DNA from: Pedobacter hiemivivus
GTDB taxonomy: Bacteria; Bacteroidota; Bacteroidia; Sphingobacteriales; Sphingobacteriaceae
Length of the DNA: 64,000 nucleotides
Assembly (NCBI RefSeq): GCF_004331685.1
Contig: NZ_SJSM01000024.1
Span: forward strand, 1-64,000
Direction: 5' to 3'
Below, one piece after another: positions 1 through 8,601 of the stretch. A program made the position numbers and the translations under genes. Under the pieces are notes generated by a model, which was given only the letters and a program-made list of their open reading frames with translations, had not been told where the DNA came from and did not search any database. Position 1 is the stretch's first letter, and every line of letters begins with the position of its first letter.

Positions 1-229
1 TATGAAAAAACACTTTATGACCACGGATAGGAAAGTCTTGAATTACAATCTGAGGGAAAAAGCCTTTGGACAAAACTTTGATCCCATCCCATTCTGAGGG
101 GGGATTATTCAATTCTTCGAGTTCGATATGGAAGGTTTCACTATCCTCAATAACCCCTTTGAATTCAAAATTCTCTAGTATAAAATCTGGCAGAAATAAT
201 CTGAGCAAGGATGCAGTAGCTGATGGCAT
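1..229 (-). CDS. ISAon1-type transposase, N-terminal part (cut by window edge)
   Basis: An open frame of 76 codons runs from an ATG at 229 off the left edge. It reads LLRLFLPDFILENFEFKG near the start, then an acidic HIELEELNNPP stretch, then IQDFPIRGHKVFFH at the edge. This order (a short leader, an E-rich segment, then QDFPIRG before the zinc-binding part) is what I recall for the N-terminal region of ISAon1-family transposases of Bacteroidota. The catalytic part lies outside the window, so I cannot say whether the element is intact. A frameshift was considered near position 100, but counting the six-G run gives one uninterrupted frame. Family assignment rests on recognition, not alignment. 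Confidence 0.7.
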   Translation of the reverse strand, partial: MPSATASLLRLFLPDFILENFEFKGVIEDSETFHIELEELNNPPSEWDGIKVLSKGFFPQIVIQDFPIRGHKVFFH

Positions 230-310
230 AAATATAAAACGGTATAGAAATACAAATCTATAATTTTATCGATTGCTCCACAACTTTTGGGATTGATCCA
301 AAGGAAGCTA
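1..310 (-). mobile_element. Right end of an insertion sequence (boundary uncertain)
   Basis: The transposase start at 229 implies that the right end of the element lies between 230 and the tRNA at 382. The stretch at about 275-305 (CACAACTTTTGGGATTGATC) could belong to the terminal repeat, but its partner is outside the window, so the boundary is a guess. The rest of 230-381 shows no gene. Confidence 0.35.
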
Positions 311-381
311 CAAGCCAGATAAGATTTATAAATTCCGCTTTAAAACAGAAAAGCTCCAGATTTCTCTGAAGCTTCTTGCAG

Positions 382-454
382 TGGTATGGGCCGGGATCGA
401 ACCGGCGACACATGGATTTTCAGTCCATTGCTCTACCGACTGAGCTACCGTACC
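382..454 (-). tRNA. tRNA-Phe (anticodon GAA)
   Basis: The minus strand folds into a full 73-nt cloverleaf: 7-bp acceptor stem, D arm GCTC/GAGC, anticodon stem ATGGA/TCCAT around the loop CTGAAAA (anticodon GAA, phenylalanine), a 5-nt variable loop, T arm GCCGG-TTCGATC-CCGGC, and discriminator A. CCA is not encoded. The acceptor stem has a C5-A68 mismatch (GGTACGG against CCATACC), the only flaw in the structure. Confidence 0.95.
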
Positions 455-503
455 ATCTTATTTAAACATGATTTCGTAATCATGTCCCCCTCGGTTGGGA
501 GTG

Positions 504-533
504 CAAATGTAGTGTCTTTTTTTGAAAAGCAAA
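504..533 (-). promoter_or_regulatory. Bacteroidota-type promoter of tRNA-Phe
   Basis: Read on the minus strand there is TTTG (530-533), an 18-nt spacer and TACATTTG (504-511). This matches the Bacteroidota housekeeping promoter (TTTG or TTG, about 19 nt, TAnnTTTG). It predicts a start near 499, about 45 nt upstream of the mature tRNA 5' end. Confidence 0.65.
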
Positions 534-655
534 ATCTTTTTTGAAAATAATGTGATTTTATTTAAATCGGCTCTAAATTTTCAATTTTATGCATGCATAA
601 TAATCGGTTTTAAACGAAATACTTTAACTTCGCCTTACGATAAGAGATATTTCAA

Positions 656-1951
656 ATGGTGTCACAAATCCTATTCATAGCCATCACGCTAGCCGCAATA
701 GCCCTATTTAGCTATAACGTAAAGAAAGTAATCCGCAATATTCGCTTCGGAAGAGCTGTAGACCGGTCAGACCAGCCTCATAAAAGGCTGATGACCATGC
801 TCAAAGTTGCATTCGGACAAACGAAAATGTTTTTCAGACCGATTCCAGCCCTCCTACACCTCATCGTGTATGCAGGCTTCGTAATCATCAATATTGAAGT
901 ATTGGAGATCATGATCGATGGCATCTTTGGTACACACCGTGTATTTGGAGGCTTAGGTATTTTTTATGATGTCTTGATAGGCTCATTTGAATTCCTTGCC
1001 CTGGGCGTATGGCTAGCCTGTGTCATCTTCCTAATCAGAAGAAACATCCTCAAACTAAAGAGATTTAGTGGCGTTGAAATGAAAAGCTGGCCACGATCAG
1101 ATGCCAATTACATCCTGATCACAGAGATCCTGTTAATGACTGCCTTTTTGCTTTTAAATGCGGCAGACTCCAAATTGCAGGCTATGGGCGTAGGTCATTA
1201 CACCACTGCAGGAGCTTTTCCGATAAGCCAATTCTTGCATAATCTTTTACCAAATACAGAAGCTGGCCTTATTGCGATAGAAAGAGGTTGCTGGTGGTTT
1301 CATATTATAGGCATTTTTGCTTTCTTAAACTACCTACCCTATTCTAAGCACTTCCACATCATATTCGCTTTCCCAAATACTTACTTCTCTAACCTGGAGC
1401 CTAAAGGTGAGTTTACAAATATGCAAAGTGTAACCAATGAGGTAAAAGCCATGCTTGATCCTTCATTTACACCACCAGAAGCCGCAGCAGGTCGTTTTGG
1501 AGCAAAAGATGTAAACGACTTGACCTGGGTTAATCTAATGAATGCCTATACCTGCACTGAGTGCGGAAGGTGTACATCTGTTTGTCCAGCCAATATTACC
1601 GGGAAACTATTGTCGCCGCGTAAAATCATGATGGATACCCGTGACAGAATGGAAGAAGTAGGTCGAAGCCTGGATAAAGCAGGCAAAGGATTTGACGATG
1701 GCAAATCTTTAATTGACGACTACATCAGCAGAGAAGAGATATGGGCTTGTACCAGCTGTAATGCCTGCACACAAGCTTGTCCAATCAACATAGATCCTTT
1801 AGCGATCATTACCGACCTGAGAAGATACGCGGTAATGGAAGAATCACAATCTCCTGCAAGTATCGGTACCATGTTGGGTAACATTGAAAACAACGGAGCA
1901 CCATGGAAATATTCTCCGGCCGACAGATTTAACTGGGCTAAGGAAGATTAA
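656..1951 (+). CDS. Membrane-anchored 4Fe-4S dicluster protein (heterodisulfide-reductase-like)
   Basis: 431 aa. The first 240 or so residues hold about five hydrophobic helices, resembling the membrane part of HdrE/NarI-like proteins. The C-terminal third carries two ferredoxin-type motifs, CTECGRCTSVCP starting at C300 and CTSCNACTQACP starting at C365, each expected to bind a [4Fe-4S] cluster. It sits directly upstream of a CCG-domain Fe-S protein, and the two together look like a split Fe-S oxidoreductase of the HdrD/GlpC type passing electrons at the inner membrane. The donor and acceptor cannot be told from sequence. The ATG at 656 gives a hydrophobic N-terminus without a cleavable signal. 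Family assignment is firm; physiological role is inference. Confidence 0.85.
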   Translation: MVSQILFIAITLAAIALFSYNVKKVIRNIRFGRAVDRSDQPHKRLMTMLKVAFGQTKMFFRPIPALLHLIVYAGFVIINIEVLEIMIDGIFGTHRVFGGLGIFYDVLIGSFEFLALGVWLACVIFLIRRNILKLKRFSGVEMKSWPRSDANYILITEILLMTAFLLLNAADSKLQAMGVGHYTTAGAFPISQFLHNLLPNTEAGLIAIERGCWWFHIIGIFAFLNYLPYSKHFHIIFAFPNTYFSNLEPKGEFTNMQSVTNEVKAMLDPSFTPPEAAAGRFGAKDVNDLTWVNLMNAYTCTECGRCTSVCPANITGKLLSPRKIMMDTRDRMEEVGRSLDKAGKGFDDGKSLIDDYISREEIWACTSCNACTQACPINIDPLAIITDLRRYAVMEESQSPASIGTMLGNIENNGAPWKYSPADRFNWAKED

Positions 1952-2008
1952 GGAATAAAGAACCGAGATTAAAGATCAAGGAGCAAAGATTAAAGATTTA
2001 AAGAAATA
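1946..2008 (+). repeat. Three imperfect 21-bp tandem units, GATTAAAGAT core
   Basis: GATTAAGGA at 1946, GATTAAAGAT at 1967 and GATTAAAGAT at 1988 begin three purine-rich units spaced exactly 21 bp apart. They fill the gap between two cotranscribed genes; the first unit overlaps the stop codon of the upstream gene. Confidence 0.6.
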
Positions 2009-2024
2009 GCTTAAACATCAATAT

Positions 2025-2825
2025 ATGAGCGCACAACTAAATTTTGAAGTGCCAACAATGGCAGAAATGATAGCCAAAGGCGAAGAACCTGAAATTCTAT
2101 TTTGGGTAGGCTGCGCCGGAAGTTATGATGAAAGAGCACAAAAAACGACTCGCGACATCTGCAAAATATTGCATCATGTTGGTTTAAAATATGCAGTACT
2201 TGGTACCGAAGAAAGTTGTACTGGTGATCCGGCTAAGCGTGCAGGAAATGAATTCCTGTTTCAAATGCAAGCCATGACCAACATAGAAGTCCTAAACGGG
2301 TATAATATTAAAAAGATTGTTACCGGTTGTCCACACTGCTTCAACACCATAAAAAACGAATATCCAGGACTAGGTGGCAATTACGAAGTGATACACCACA
2401 CCCAACTGATACAACAACTCATTGACGAAGGCAAGCTTAAAGCTGAAGGGGGTGAGAGTTTTAAAGGTAAAAAGATTACCTACCATGATCCATGTTATTT
2501 AGGCCGTGGAAATGATGTATATGAAGCCCCGAGAAAAGCTTTAGAAGCACTAGATGCCCAACTTGTTGAAATGAAACGCTGTAAAACCAATGGCCTATGC
2601 TGTGGTGCAGGTGGCGCTCAGATGTTTAAAGAACCTGAAAAAGGGAATAAAGACATCAACATCGAAAGAATCGAAGAAGCCTTAGAAACTCAACCACAAA
2701 TCATCGCAGCATCATGCCCTTTTTGTATGACTATGCTAAGCGATGGGGTGAAAATGAAAGATCAGGATCAGAACGTAAAGGTTTTAGATATTGCTGAAAT
2801 CACAGTCAGAGCCAATGGATTGTAA
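2025..2825 (+). CDS. CCG-domain Fe-S oxidoreductase subunit (HdrB/GlpC/LutA-like)
   Basis: 266 aa, soluble. Two cysteine-rich (CCG, PF02754-type) domains are visible: GCAGSYDERAQK (C30), SCTGDPAKRAG (C65) and GCPHCFNT (C102, C105) in the first half; HDPCYLGRGNDVYEAPR (C157), LCCGAGGAQM (C192, C193) and SCPFCMTML (C231, C234) in the second. Such domains hold a non-cubane or [4Fe-4S] cluster and act in heterodisulfide, glycolate or lactate oxidation complexes. It follows the membrane Fe-S protein by 73 bp and very likely forms a complex with it. Its last 11 bp overlap the next gene, which suggests translational coupling. Confidence 0.85.
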   Translation: MSAQLNFEVPTMAEMIAKGEEPEILFWVGCAGSYDERAQKTTRDICKILHHVGLKYAVLGTEESCTGDPAKRAGNEFLFQMQAMTNIEVLNGYNIKKIVTGCPHCFNTIKNEYPGLGGNYEVIHHTQLIQQLIDEGKLKAEGGESFKGKKITYHDPCYLGRGNDVYEAPRKALEALDAQLVEMKRCKTNGLCCGAGGAQMFKEPEKGNKDINIERIEEALETQPQIIAASCPFCMTMLSDGVKMKDQDQNVKVLDIAEITVRANGL

Positions 2826-3612
2826 TCATCTTTTCATAGCCTCCTTAAACTCCGGCAGCAACGGAAACTGCTACTACGTTGGCAACAGCGAAGAAGCCAT
2901 ACTTGTTGATGCCGGGATATCATGTAGGGAGACTGAGAAAAGAATGCTGAGACTTGGCCTTTCCATGCAAAAAGTAAAGGCCATATTTATTTCTCACGAA
3001 CATACAGACCACATTAAAGGCTTGCAAACCCTCGCTGCTAAATACAATTTACCAACCTATATCAACCCAGGTACCCTAGCAGGCTGTAGATTTAACTTAA
3101 GGGAGGACCTCATCAGACCTTTGCATTATGACACCCAGGTACAAGTAGGTAACCTTTTGATTACTGGCTTCCCAAAAATACATGATGCTTCTGAACCTTA
3201 TAGTTTTGTGGTTTCTTGTGGAGAGACTAAAGTTGGCGTATTTACAGATTTAGGCGCTGCATGCGAACAGCTTACCTTCCACTTCCAACAATGCCATGCC
3301 GCATTTCTGGAAGCCAATTATGACGATGAGCTACTTCAGAAAAGTGCATACCCTTACTTTTTAAAAAAACGCATCAGCGGAGGAAGAGGTCACTTATCTA
3401 ACAAACAGGCGCTGGAGCTCTTTACAGCCCATAAACCCGCCTTCATGACTCACCTCTTGTTATCTCACCTGTCTAAGGACAACAACTGCCCAGAACTCGT
3501 TGCCGACTTATTTACGCAACATGCAGATGGCACGGAGATCATCGTAGCCTCCAGGTATGAGGAAACAAAGGTTTATACTATTTTCGAACCAGCCACTGTA
3601 CATTACACATAA
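2815..3612 (+). CDS. MBL-fold metallo-hydrolase, WalJ/YycJ family
   Basis: 265 aa from the ATG at 2815. The frame is open from a TTG at 2791, but the shorter start gives the N-terminus SLNSGSNGNCYYVG seen in WalJ-like proteins. The metal-binding motif HEHTDH is at residues 61-66, with a further conserved Asp in VDAGIS (D32). Family members are small cytosolic metallo-beta-lactamase-fold hydrolases; YycJ of Firmicutes is linked to cell-wall homeostasis and DNA repair, and the substrate is unknown in Bacteroidota. The overlap with the Fe-S gene suggests cotranscription rather than a shared pathway. A strong bidirectional terminator follows. Confidence 0.88.
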   Translation: MDCNHLFIASLNSGSNGNCYYVGNSEEAILVDAGISCRETEKRMLRLGLSMQKVKAIFISHEHTDHIKGLQTLAAKYNLPTYINPGTLAGCRFNLREDLIRPLHYDTQVQVGNLLITGFPKIHDASEPYSFVVSCGETKVGVFTDLGAACEQLTFHFQQCHAAFLEANYDDELLQKSAYPYFLKKRISGGRGHLSNKQALELFTAHKPAFMTHLLLSHLSKDNNCPELVADLFTQHADGTEIIVASRYEETKVYTIFEPATVHYT

Positions 3613-3650
3613 AAAACCGGCAAATTCAATTTGAACATTGCCGGTTTTTT
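3611..3650. terminator. Bidirectional Rho-independent terminator
   Basis: AAAAAACCGGCAA (3611-3623) pairs with TTGCCGGTTTTTT (3638-3650): a perfect 13-bp stem with a T-run on either strand. It serves both the WalJ-like gene on plus and the GH16 end of PUL 1 on minus. Confidence 0.9.
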
Positions 3651-3666
3651 ACGCGCTTAAAAAATC

Positions 3667-4527
3667 CTATTTAACCTCTTTATACACACGTACGTAATCT
3701 ACCAGCATTACTGCAGGTAGTTTGGTATCATCGATAACCTGCCCCGGCCAAGTGCCACCAACAGCAAGATTGAAAATGATATTAAAAGGCAGATGAAATT
3801 CACTTGTACTACCTTTTCCATCTTTAATCCAGAGGCCATTGTAAAATTTATCGTCGATATACCATTTAATGGTCTCTTTCGTCCAAATCACACTGTAAAC
3901 ATGGTACTCACCCGGTGTGGTATTAATTTTATTTCCTGAGGAAATGTGGGTCCCATCTGGTTTTGCCCAGTGTGCAGCTGCTGAGGCCCAAATTTCGGTG
4001 TTAATCGCTTCCAGGATATCGATTTCTCCACATGCCGGCCAGCCGACTCCTGGTTCGCCTCCTCTGGCCCTCATATTTGAGCCCAGCATCCAAAATGCAG
4101 GCCATAAACCTTGTCCACGTGGAAGTTTCATCCTAGCTTCTATTTTTCCATAAGTGAAATCCTTCTTATTTAAAGAATTGATTCTTCCCGAAGTATAACC
4201 GCTGACACCGATCTGTTGCTTTTTTGCTGTAATCTGAAGGTGTCCATCTGCGACAGCAATATTGGCGGCCTGGTAATTTTCTTGCTCCGCATTCCCCCCT
4301 ATGTTATAACCGATTTCCGGTGTCCAGTTTGCGGCATTTAAGGTCGTCCCCTCAAATTCATCAGCCCAGTCTAGTACGTATTTAACTTCTGGTACGGGTG
4401 GTGTAACAACTACTTCTTCAGCAGTCGTAATCGTATTTTTTTTACAAGCCATAAATACCGGTAAAACGGTTACGACCAGGACAATAACAAATTGTATCAT
4501 TCCTTTTTTTAAAATATATGGTGTCAT
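3667..4527 (-). CDS. GH16 family endo-glycosidase lipoprotein
   Basis: 286 aa. A hydrophobic N-terminus ending in VFMAC (C28) marks a lipoprotein. The GH16 jelly roll runs from about 50 to the end, with the catalytic signature GEIDILE: nucleophile E168, D170, acid/base E173. WPAFWMLG and a C-terminal VDYVRVYK strand are also typical. Members with this active site cut beta-1,3 or mixed beta-1,3/1,4-glucans (laminarinase/lichenase types), though GH16 also contains galactan enzymes and subfamily cannot be set by eye. A second start (M10, 4500) is possible. It is the last gene of PUL 1, 4 nt after the esterase gene, and is probably exported to the cell surface. Confidence 0.9.
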   Translation of the reverse strand: MTPYILKKGMIQFVIVLVVTVLPVFMACKKNTITTAEEVVVTPPVPEVKYVLDWADEFEGTTLNAANWTPEIGYNIGGNAEQENYQAANIAVADGHLQITAKKQQIGVSGYTSGRINSLNKKDFTYGKIEARMKLPRGQGLWPAFWMLGSNMRARGGEPGVGWPACGEIDILEAINTEIWASAAAHWAKPDGTHISSGNKINTTPGEYHVYSVIWTKETIKWYIDDKFYNGLWIKDGKGSTSEFHLPFNIIFNLAVGGTWPGQVIDDTKLPAVMLVDYVRVYKEVK

Positions 4528-4531
4528 AATT

Positions 4532-5863
4532 TTATTTTTTAATTGAGTTCGGCAATAATTTTTCTATCATCCATTTGTTCAGCACATCCCATTGTTCGGG
4601 ATATCCAAAATGCCCACTATCTCTGGCAAGTAATAACTCCTTTTTGGCAGTAACGGCATTGTAGACGGCGTAAGTGGTCGTTGGCGGACAGGTTTCATCA
4701 TTAAAACCCCAGGAGTATATCCCAGGAACCTTTAATAGTTTAGCGAAATTCACGACATCATAATATTTTGAGGTTTGAATCCGCGCTTCGGTATTGTTAA
4801 AGACCCCATTTTCTTTATTAAATAGATGTGGCCAGCCACCTGCCCTATTGTGCAGGTATCCCGTTAAATCGGACAAAGCAGGAAAAAGGCATACCAGGTA
4901 TTTCACCCGACTATCCAACGCTGCTGTAACGACAGAAAGTGCACCGCCCTGACTGCCACCAAAAACGCCAATATTTTCACCATCAAATTCAGGCAAACTA
5001 CAAATCAGGTCTACCGCCCTAACACAGCCCATGTACACCCTCTTGTAATAATAGTGATCTTTATTGTCTAGGTTAGCGGAATAATACTCATTAAGTGCAC
5101 CATCGTAAAGATTATTATAGACCATTGGGTCCATCGTTACAGGGATACCATGAATCGCCATTTCCACTGTAATTATACCCTTTTCAGCCAGCGTAACATA
5201 CCCATTTAGTGGCCTGATACCTGCTCCAGGAACAATGAGCTCAGCAGGATATTTCCCAGGCCTTTTCGGAATACAGATCATACCATACAATCTTGATCCA
5301 GGCCTAAAATTCTGTACACTAAACTGGTAGGTGTTGACTTTTTCGGTACATCTTTCGGGCATCAGGGTTAACTTAGTTTCTAGCGGTAGCTTCGAAAGCT
5401 CGCTTTTTGCTTTATCCCAGAAAGCCGTAAAATCCGATGGCATATCCGTTGTAGGTTTAATCTGGTAAGGATCAAATCCTACGGTTGCCAAACCACGGTA
5501 TAATTTACCTTCGAAATTAATGGTAGCGATGCAGCGTAAAAACCCCGGGCTTTTCATTGTACCCCCATCTATAGTTGCTTTTCCATCAGCCATGCTTAAC
5601 TTTTCAGTCCATGTGGCATCCATTTTCTCAGGGCCTACCTGGACATCAACCTTACAGTTTTTAAGTGTATTACCGTCTTTAAGCACGGTAATAGAAAACA
5701 TGGCCTTCTCTCCTGTCTTATAGGTCCAATCGGCATGATCTGGTGCCACCACGACCGTAATTAGCGTTCTGGGTGGTTGGGCTGAAATCATTTCGGCATA
5801 TAAGCAAAACAGGCACAGGAGCAAGCTCCACAATAAGGAGCTTGACTTTAAAATACATTTCAT
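4532..5863 (-). CDS. Acetylxylan-esterase/cephalosporin-deacetylase family hydrolase (AXE1)
   Basis: 443 aa with a signal peptide (to about residue 28, ISAQ). An immunoglobulin-like N-terminal domain of about 100 residues precedes an alpha/beta-hydrolase of the AXE1 family (PF05448-like): nucleophile elbow GGSQGG with S304, an Asp in GFNDETCPPTT, and the His in DSGHFGYP. Family members remove acetyl groups from xylo-oligosaccharides or other esters in the periplasm. In PUL 1 it sits between the TIG lipoprotein and GH16 genes, so the target glycan may be esterified. Deacetylation of this glycan is inference; the fold and triad are seen. Confidence 0.85.
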   Translation of the reverse strand: MKCILKSSSLLWSLLLCLFCLYAEMISAQPPRTLITVVVAPDHADWTYKTGEKAMFSITVLKDGNTLKNCKVDVQVGPEKMDATWTEKLSMADGKATIDGGTMKSPGFLRCIATINFEGKLYRGLATVGFDPYQIKPTTDMPSDFTAFWDKAKSELSKLPLETKLTLMPERCTEKVNTYQFSVQNFRPGSRLYGMICIPKRPGKYPAELIVPGAGIRPLNGYVTLAEKGIITVEMAIHGIPVTMDPMVYNNLYDGALNEYYSANLDNKDHYYYKRVYMGCVRAVDLICSLPEFDGENIGVFGGSQGGALSVVTAALDSRVKYLVCLFPALSDLTGYLHNRAGGWPHLFNKENGVFNNTEARIQTSKYYDVVNFAKLLKVPGIYSWGFNDETCPPTTTYAVYNAVTAKKELLLARDSGHFGYPEQWDVLNKWMIEKLLPNSIKK

Positions 5864-5883
5864 ATCTGCGAATTAACTGATAC

Positions 5884-7014
5884 TTATAAAAAACCTATTT
5901 CATCAATATAGATTGGCGCTTTACTATTGCTGTTCTCTACAACCCATATTTTAGTGAAGTTAACCGCGGCAGGGAAAGTGCTGAGTGGGATGACATAATC
6001 TGTAAAGGTGCCTTCTGTCAATGTGAGTATCGCCCAAACGGTAGCTACACCGTTAAGTTCCACTTTAACCGTTTTCCCCGCAGAGCCTGTCCCACCATAA
6101 ATAGAAAGTTTTAATGCGGTATAATTACTCAGACTTAACGTTGGCCCGGTATAGGCAAATTGTAAGGGACAATCGTATCCTGTATAATTGAATTTAATCG
6201 ATTTAGTACCCCTTACTCCACCGGTGGCATTGGCAATATCACCAGTACCACCCCAACCTCCATATGATGTCATACCCGTTGTCCAGGCATCGTCATATAA
6301 AAGCTTTTTAAATGCAAAAAAAGAATTTGTCGATACGGCTGATCCACCTGCAGTAGTTACAGTAATACTGGCCTGAGAAACACCTGCTGGTATTTTAACT
6401 TTTATCTCTGTTTTTGTGGGTACACCAACAATTTCGGCGTCTACCGTTCCAAATTTAACGCTGGTCAGGTTCTCAAAATAAGTCCCTGTAACGGTTATTA
6501 CTCCCCCAACTTCACCCAACAGTGGAGCAACTTTCGTAATTACAGGATAAGGTTGTAACAGTCCAAAATCATATTCTACAGTACCGTATTTAGTGGTTAA
6601 CGTAAGTTTATTACTTTGAGTTGGTCCATATGGAACATCAGTTCCCACGACAAAGATCAGGCTATTTTCGGTCACAAAGACCGGATTAAAAAATACAGCC
6701 ACACCGTTTATTTTAATCGAAATTGTGGTTCGTAAATTTTGTCCCATTAGAATATACTGTCCGTTCCATCTTGCTGCAGGCACATTGGCATCATATGGAA
6801 CCTTGGTGATCACGTTCCCGAATTTATTAGAGTCAAGGTTAACACGTGTTTCTGTATAGGTGGTATCGTTTTTAGTTAGCGTCCTAACCCGTTCTATTTG
6901 TGGAGCGGCTTTAACACCTTCCTCATTATTCTTTTTGCATGAGGAGCACACTAAAATGAAGGCAACAAGTATAACTATTGTACGTGAAAGCCGATTGTTA
7001 ATCAAATTCTTCAT
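5884..7014 (-). CDS. IPT/TIG-domain lipoprotein, putative PUL surface glycan-binding protein
   Basis: 376 aa from the ATG at 7014; an upstream in-frame ATG (7035) would overlap the susD stop. A signal peptide ends at C26 (CSSCKKN), which suggests a lipoprotein. Two TIG-like beta-sandwich segments lie at about 70-150 and 155-235 (PVITKVAPLLGEVGGVITVTGTYF is the second). The last 140 residues are beta-rich with Trp/Tyr and no recognised catalytic motif, resembling a carbohydrate-binding module. Proteins of this build directly downstream of susD usually take the place of SusE/SusF or SGBP as surface binding proteins. Binding is inferred from position and architecture. Confidence 0.8.
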   Translation of the reverse strand: MKNLINNRLSRTIVILVAFILVCSSCKKNNEEGVKAAPQIERVRTLTKNDTTYTETRVNLDSNKFGNVITKVPYDANVPAARWNGQYILMGQNLRTTISIKINGVAVFFNPVFVTENSLIFVVGTDVPYGPTQSNKLTLTTKYGTVEYDFGLLQPYPVITKVAPLLGEVGGVITVTGTYFENLTSVKFGTVDAEIVGVPTKTEIKVKIPAGVSQASITVTTAGGSAVSTNSFFAFKKLLYDDAWTTGMTSYGGWGGTGDIANATGGVRGTKSIKFNYTGYDCPLQFAYTGPTLSLSNYTALKLSIYGGTGSAGKTVKVELNGVATVWAILTLTEGTFTDYVIPLSTFPAAVNFTKIWVVENSNSKAPIYIDEIGFL

Positions 7015-7021
7015 TGCGTTT

Positions 7022-8590
7022 TTATTTAAATACATAAGGCACGGGTGCTTCTTTTAGCTTTGGATTGGCGGAAACTTCTATCTCCGGATAGGCAAACAAA
7101 AACTGGTCGTCTGTCACATTTAAATACATTGGCGTTCCAGCAACCCCTCTATTCTGTGCATTAACAATAGCCTTGGCAATTGGATGGGATTTTACATTAA
7201 AACCATCCATACGGCAGAGGTCAAACCAGTAATCAAACTCAATAGCAAATTCGATTCTTCTTTCCTTAAAAATGTCGATTTTAGTAATTTCCGTTTTCAG
7301 CCCCAAACCCGCTCTTGACCTGATTTTATTGAACGGTCCTAATGCTGCTGCATCGCTAGTGACAGATGCCGAGCCAAGAACAGCCTCTGCTTCAATCAAT
7401 AAAACTTCCGCATAACGCATCAGGTAAGTATTATTTCCTGTGGATTGTGTTGCGCCTTTTCCACCATTATCGGCAGGGGTACCTACCACATATTTCTTAA
7501 CACCTATCCCAGTATTTCCAAAAGGCCAGTTTGTGGGAATGGTTAAGCCTCCGGTAACTTGGTTGATCTCAGGATAAACATCTCCTTTCATCATAACTGT
7601 ACTTCGTTTGCGTTTATCACCCGCTTCGTAAGTCTCCAATAAACTGTAAGTTCCGCTTACCACGCTCCATCCATCACCAGTACCGGTTATAATAGAGTTT
7701 GTTGCCAATGAGGCTTGTAAACTATTGCCCGTTGCGTACGGACCACCAGCTACCCATTGCAAAGCTGCAACAGACTCTTCATTGTTATTATTTGCGGTTA
7801 AAAAAAGATCATGGTAAGTTTTATCCGGAAGATCTATTCCATAAAGTTTAAACTCTCCACTGTTGATCACTTTTTCGGCATACAAACGTGCATTCGGATA
7901 ATCCTCCATATTCAGGTATACTTTCGCCAGCATTGCTGCAGCCGAACCACTCGAAACGCGCCCCTGTGCGGTTGAAGGTGCTCCTCTTACCATTTTTGTA
8001 CAATTTTCTTCAGCAAATTTCAGATCGTTAATGATGAACCTGTATACATCTGGAACCGGATTGGTATTTACCTTAAAGTTTGTAGCCAGATCAAGGCTAT
8101 TCTCGACGATAGGCACATTACCAAACATCCGTACCAGGTAAAAATAGGCCAATCCACGCATAAAATGGGCTTCTCCCAAAGCGTTGTTGAGTACTGCCGA
8201 TGGCACTGATGCCGGCACTTTTAAAGGAAGTGTATTGATTAAGGCATTTGCTTGTGCAACAACAGTATACATCCCCGTCCAGGCATTAATAACTTCAGTA
8301 TTATTGGCTGTCGCAGAGATAGTCACAAAGTTTACCACATCAGCGGCATAACTGCGACCATTGCCACTGGCCACCTCGCCGATACAATATGCAGCCTTAT
8401 TGTTCCAGAGGAACCAAACTTTATTGTATAGCACATTTGTACTTGCTTTTACCTGATCGGCAGTTGTATAATAATTATCAACCGTAATGGCATCTTGCGG
8501 GGCCTGATCAAAAAATGAGTCCTTACAAGCGGATATGGCCAGGCAACTTACCAATCCGAATAACATAAGATATTTTTTATAGTGTATCAT
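7022..8590 (-). CDS. SusD/RagB-family nutrient-uptake lipoprotein (PUL 1)
   Basis: 522 aa. Signal peptide with lipidation cysteine C22 (ISACKDSFFDQAP). The N-terminal FFDQAPQDAITVDNYYTTADQVK and the helical TPR-like scaffold with AEVLLIEAEA near the C-terminal third are typical of SusD (SusD-like_3 plus RagB/SusD domains). It sits on the cell surface as a lid over the SusC barrel and binds oligosaccharide. The gene is 11 nt downstream of susC and 7 nt upstream of the chosen TIG start, so the genes form a tight operon. Confidence 0.95.
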   Translation of the reverse strand: MIHYKKYLMLFGLVSCLAISACKDSFFDQAPQDAITVDNYYTTADQVKASTNVLYNKVWFLWNNKAAYCIGEVASGNGRSYAADVVNFVTISATANNTEVINAWTGMYTVVAQANALINTLPLKVPASVPSAVLNNALGEAHFMRGLAYFYLVRMFGNVPIVENSLDLATNFKVNTNPVPDVYRFIINDLKFAEENCTKMVRGAPSTAQGRVSSGSAAAMLAKVYLNMEDYPNARLYAEKVINSGEFKLYGIDLPDKTYHDLFLTANNNNEESVAALQWVAGGPYATGNSLQASLATNSIITGTGDGWSVVSGTYSLLETYEAGDKRKRSTVMMKGDVYPEINQVTGGLTIPTNWPFGNTGIGVKKYVVGTPADNGGKGATQSTGNNTYLMRYAEVLLIEAEAVLGSASVTSDAAALGPFNKIRSRAGLGLKTEITKIDIFKERRIEFAIEFDYWFDLCRMDGFNVKSHPIAKAIVNAQNRGVAGTPMYLNVTDDQFLFAYPEIEVSANPKLKEAPVPYVFK

Positions 8591-8601
8591 GACTTTTTAT
8601 G

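Noticed and set aside
90..110. Apparent frameshift in the transposase
   Set aside because: A first reading dropped one base of the six-G run; with the right count the frame is continuous to the edge.
66..263. Plus-strand 65-codon frame at the left edge
   Set aside because: It is the shadow of the transposase N-terminus, which reads on minus from 229 with recognisable family motifs.
2791..2815. TTG start of the WalJ-like gene
   Set aside because: ATG 2815 gives the family N-terminus; the longer form adds residues encoded by the overlapping upstream gene.
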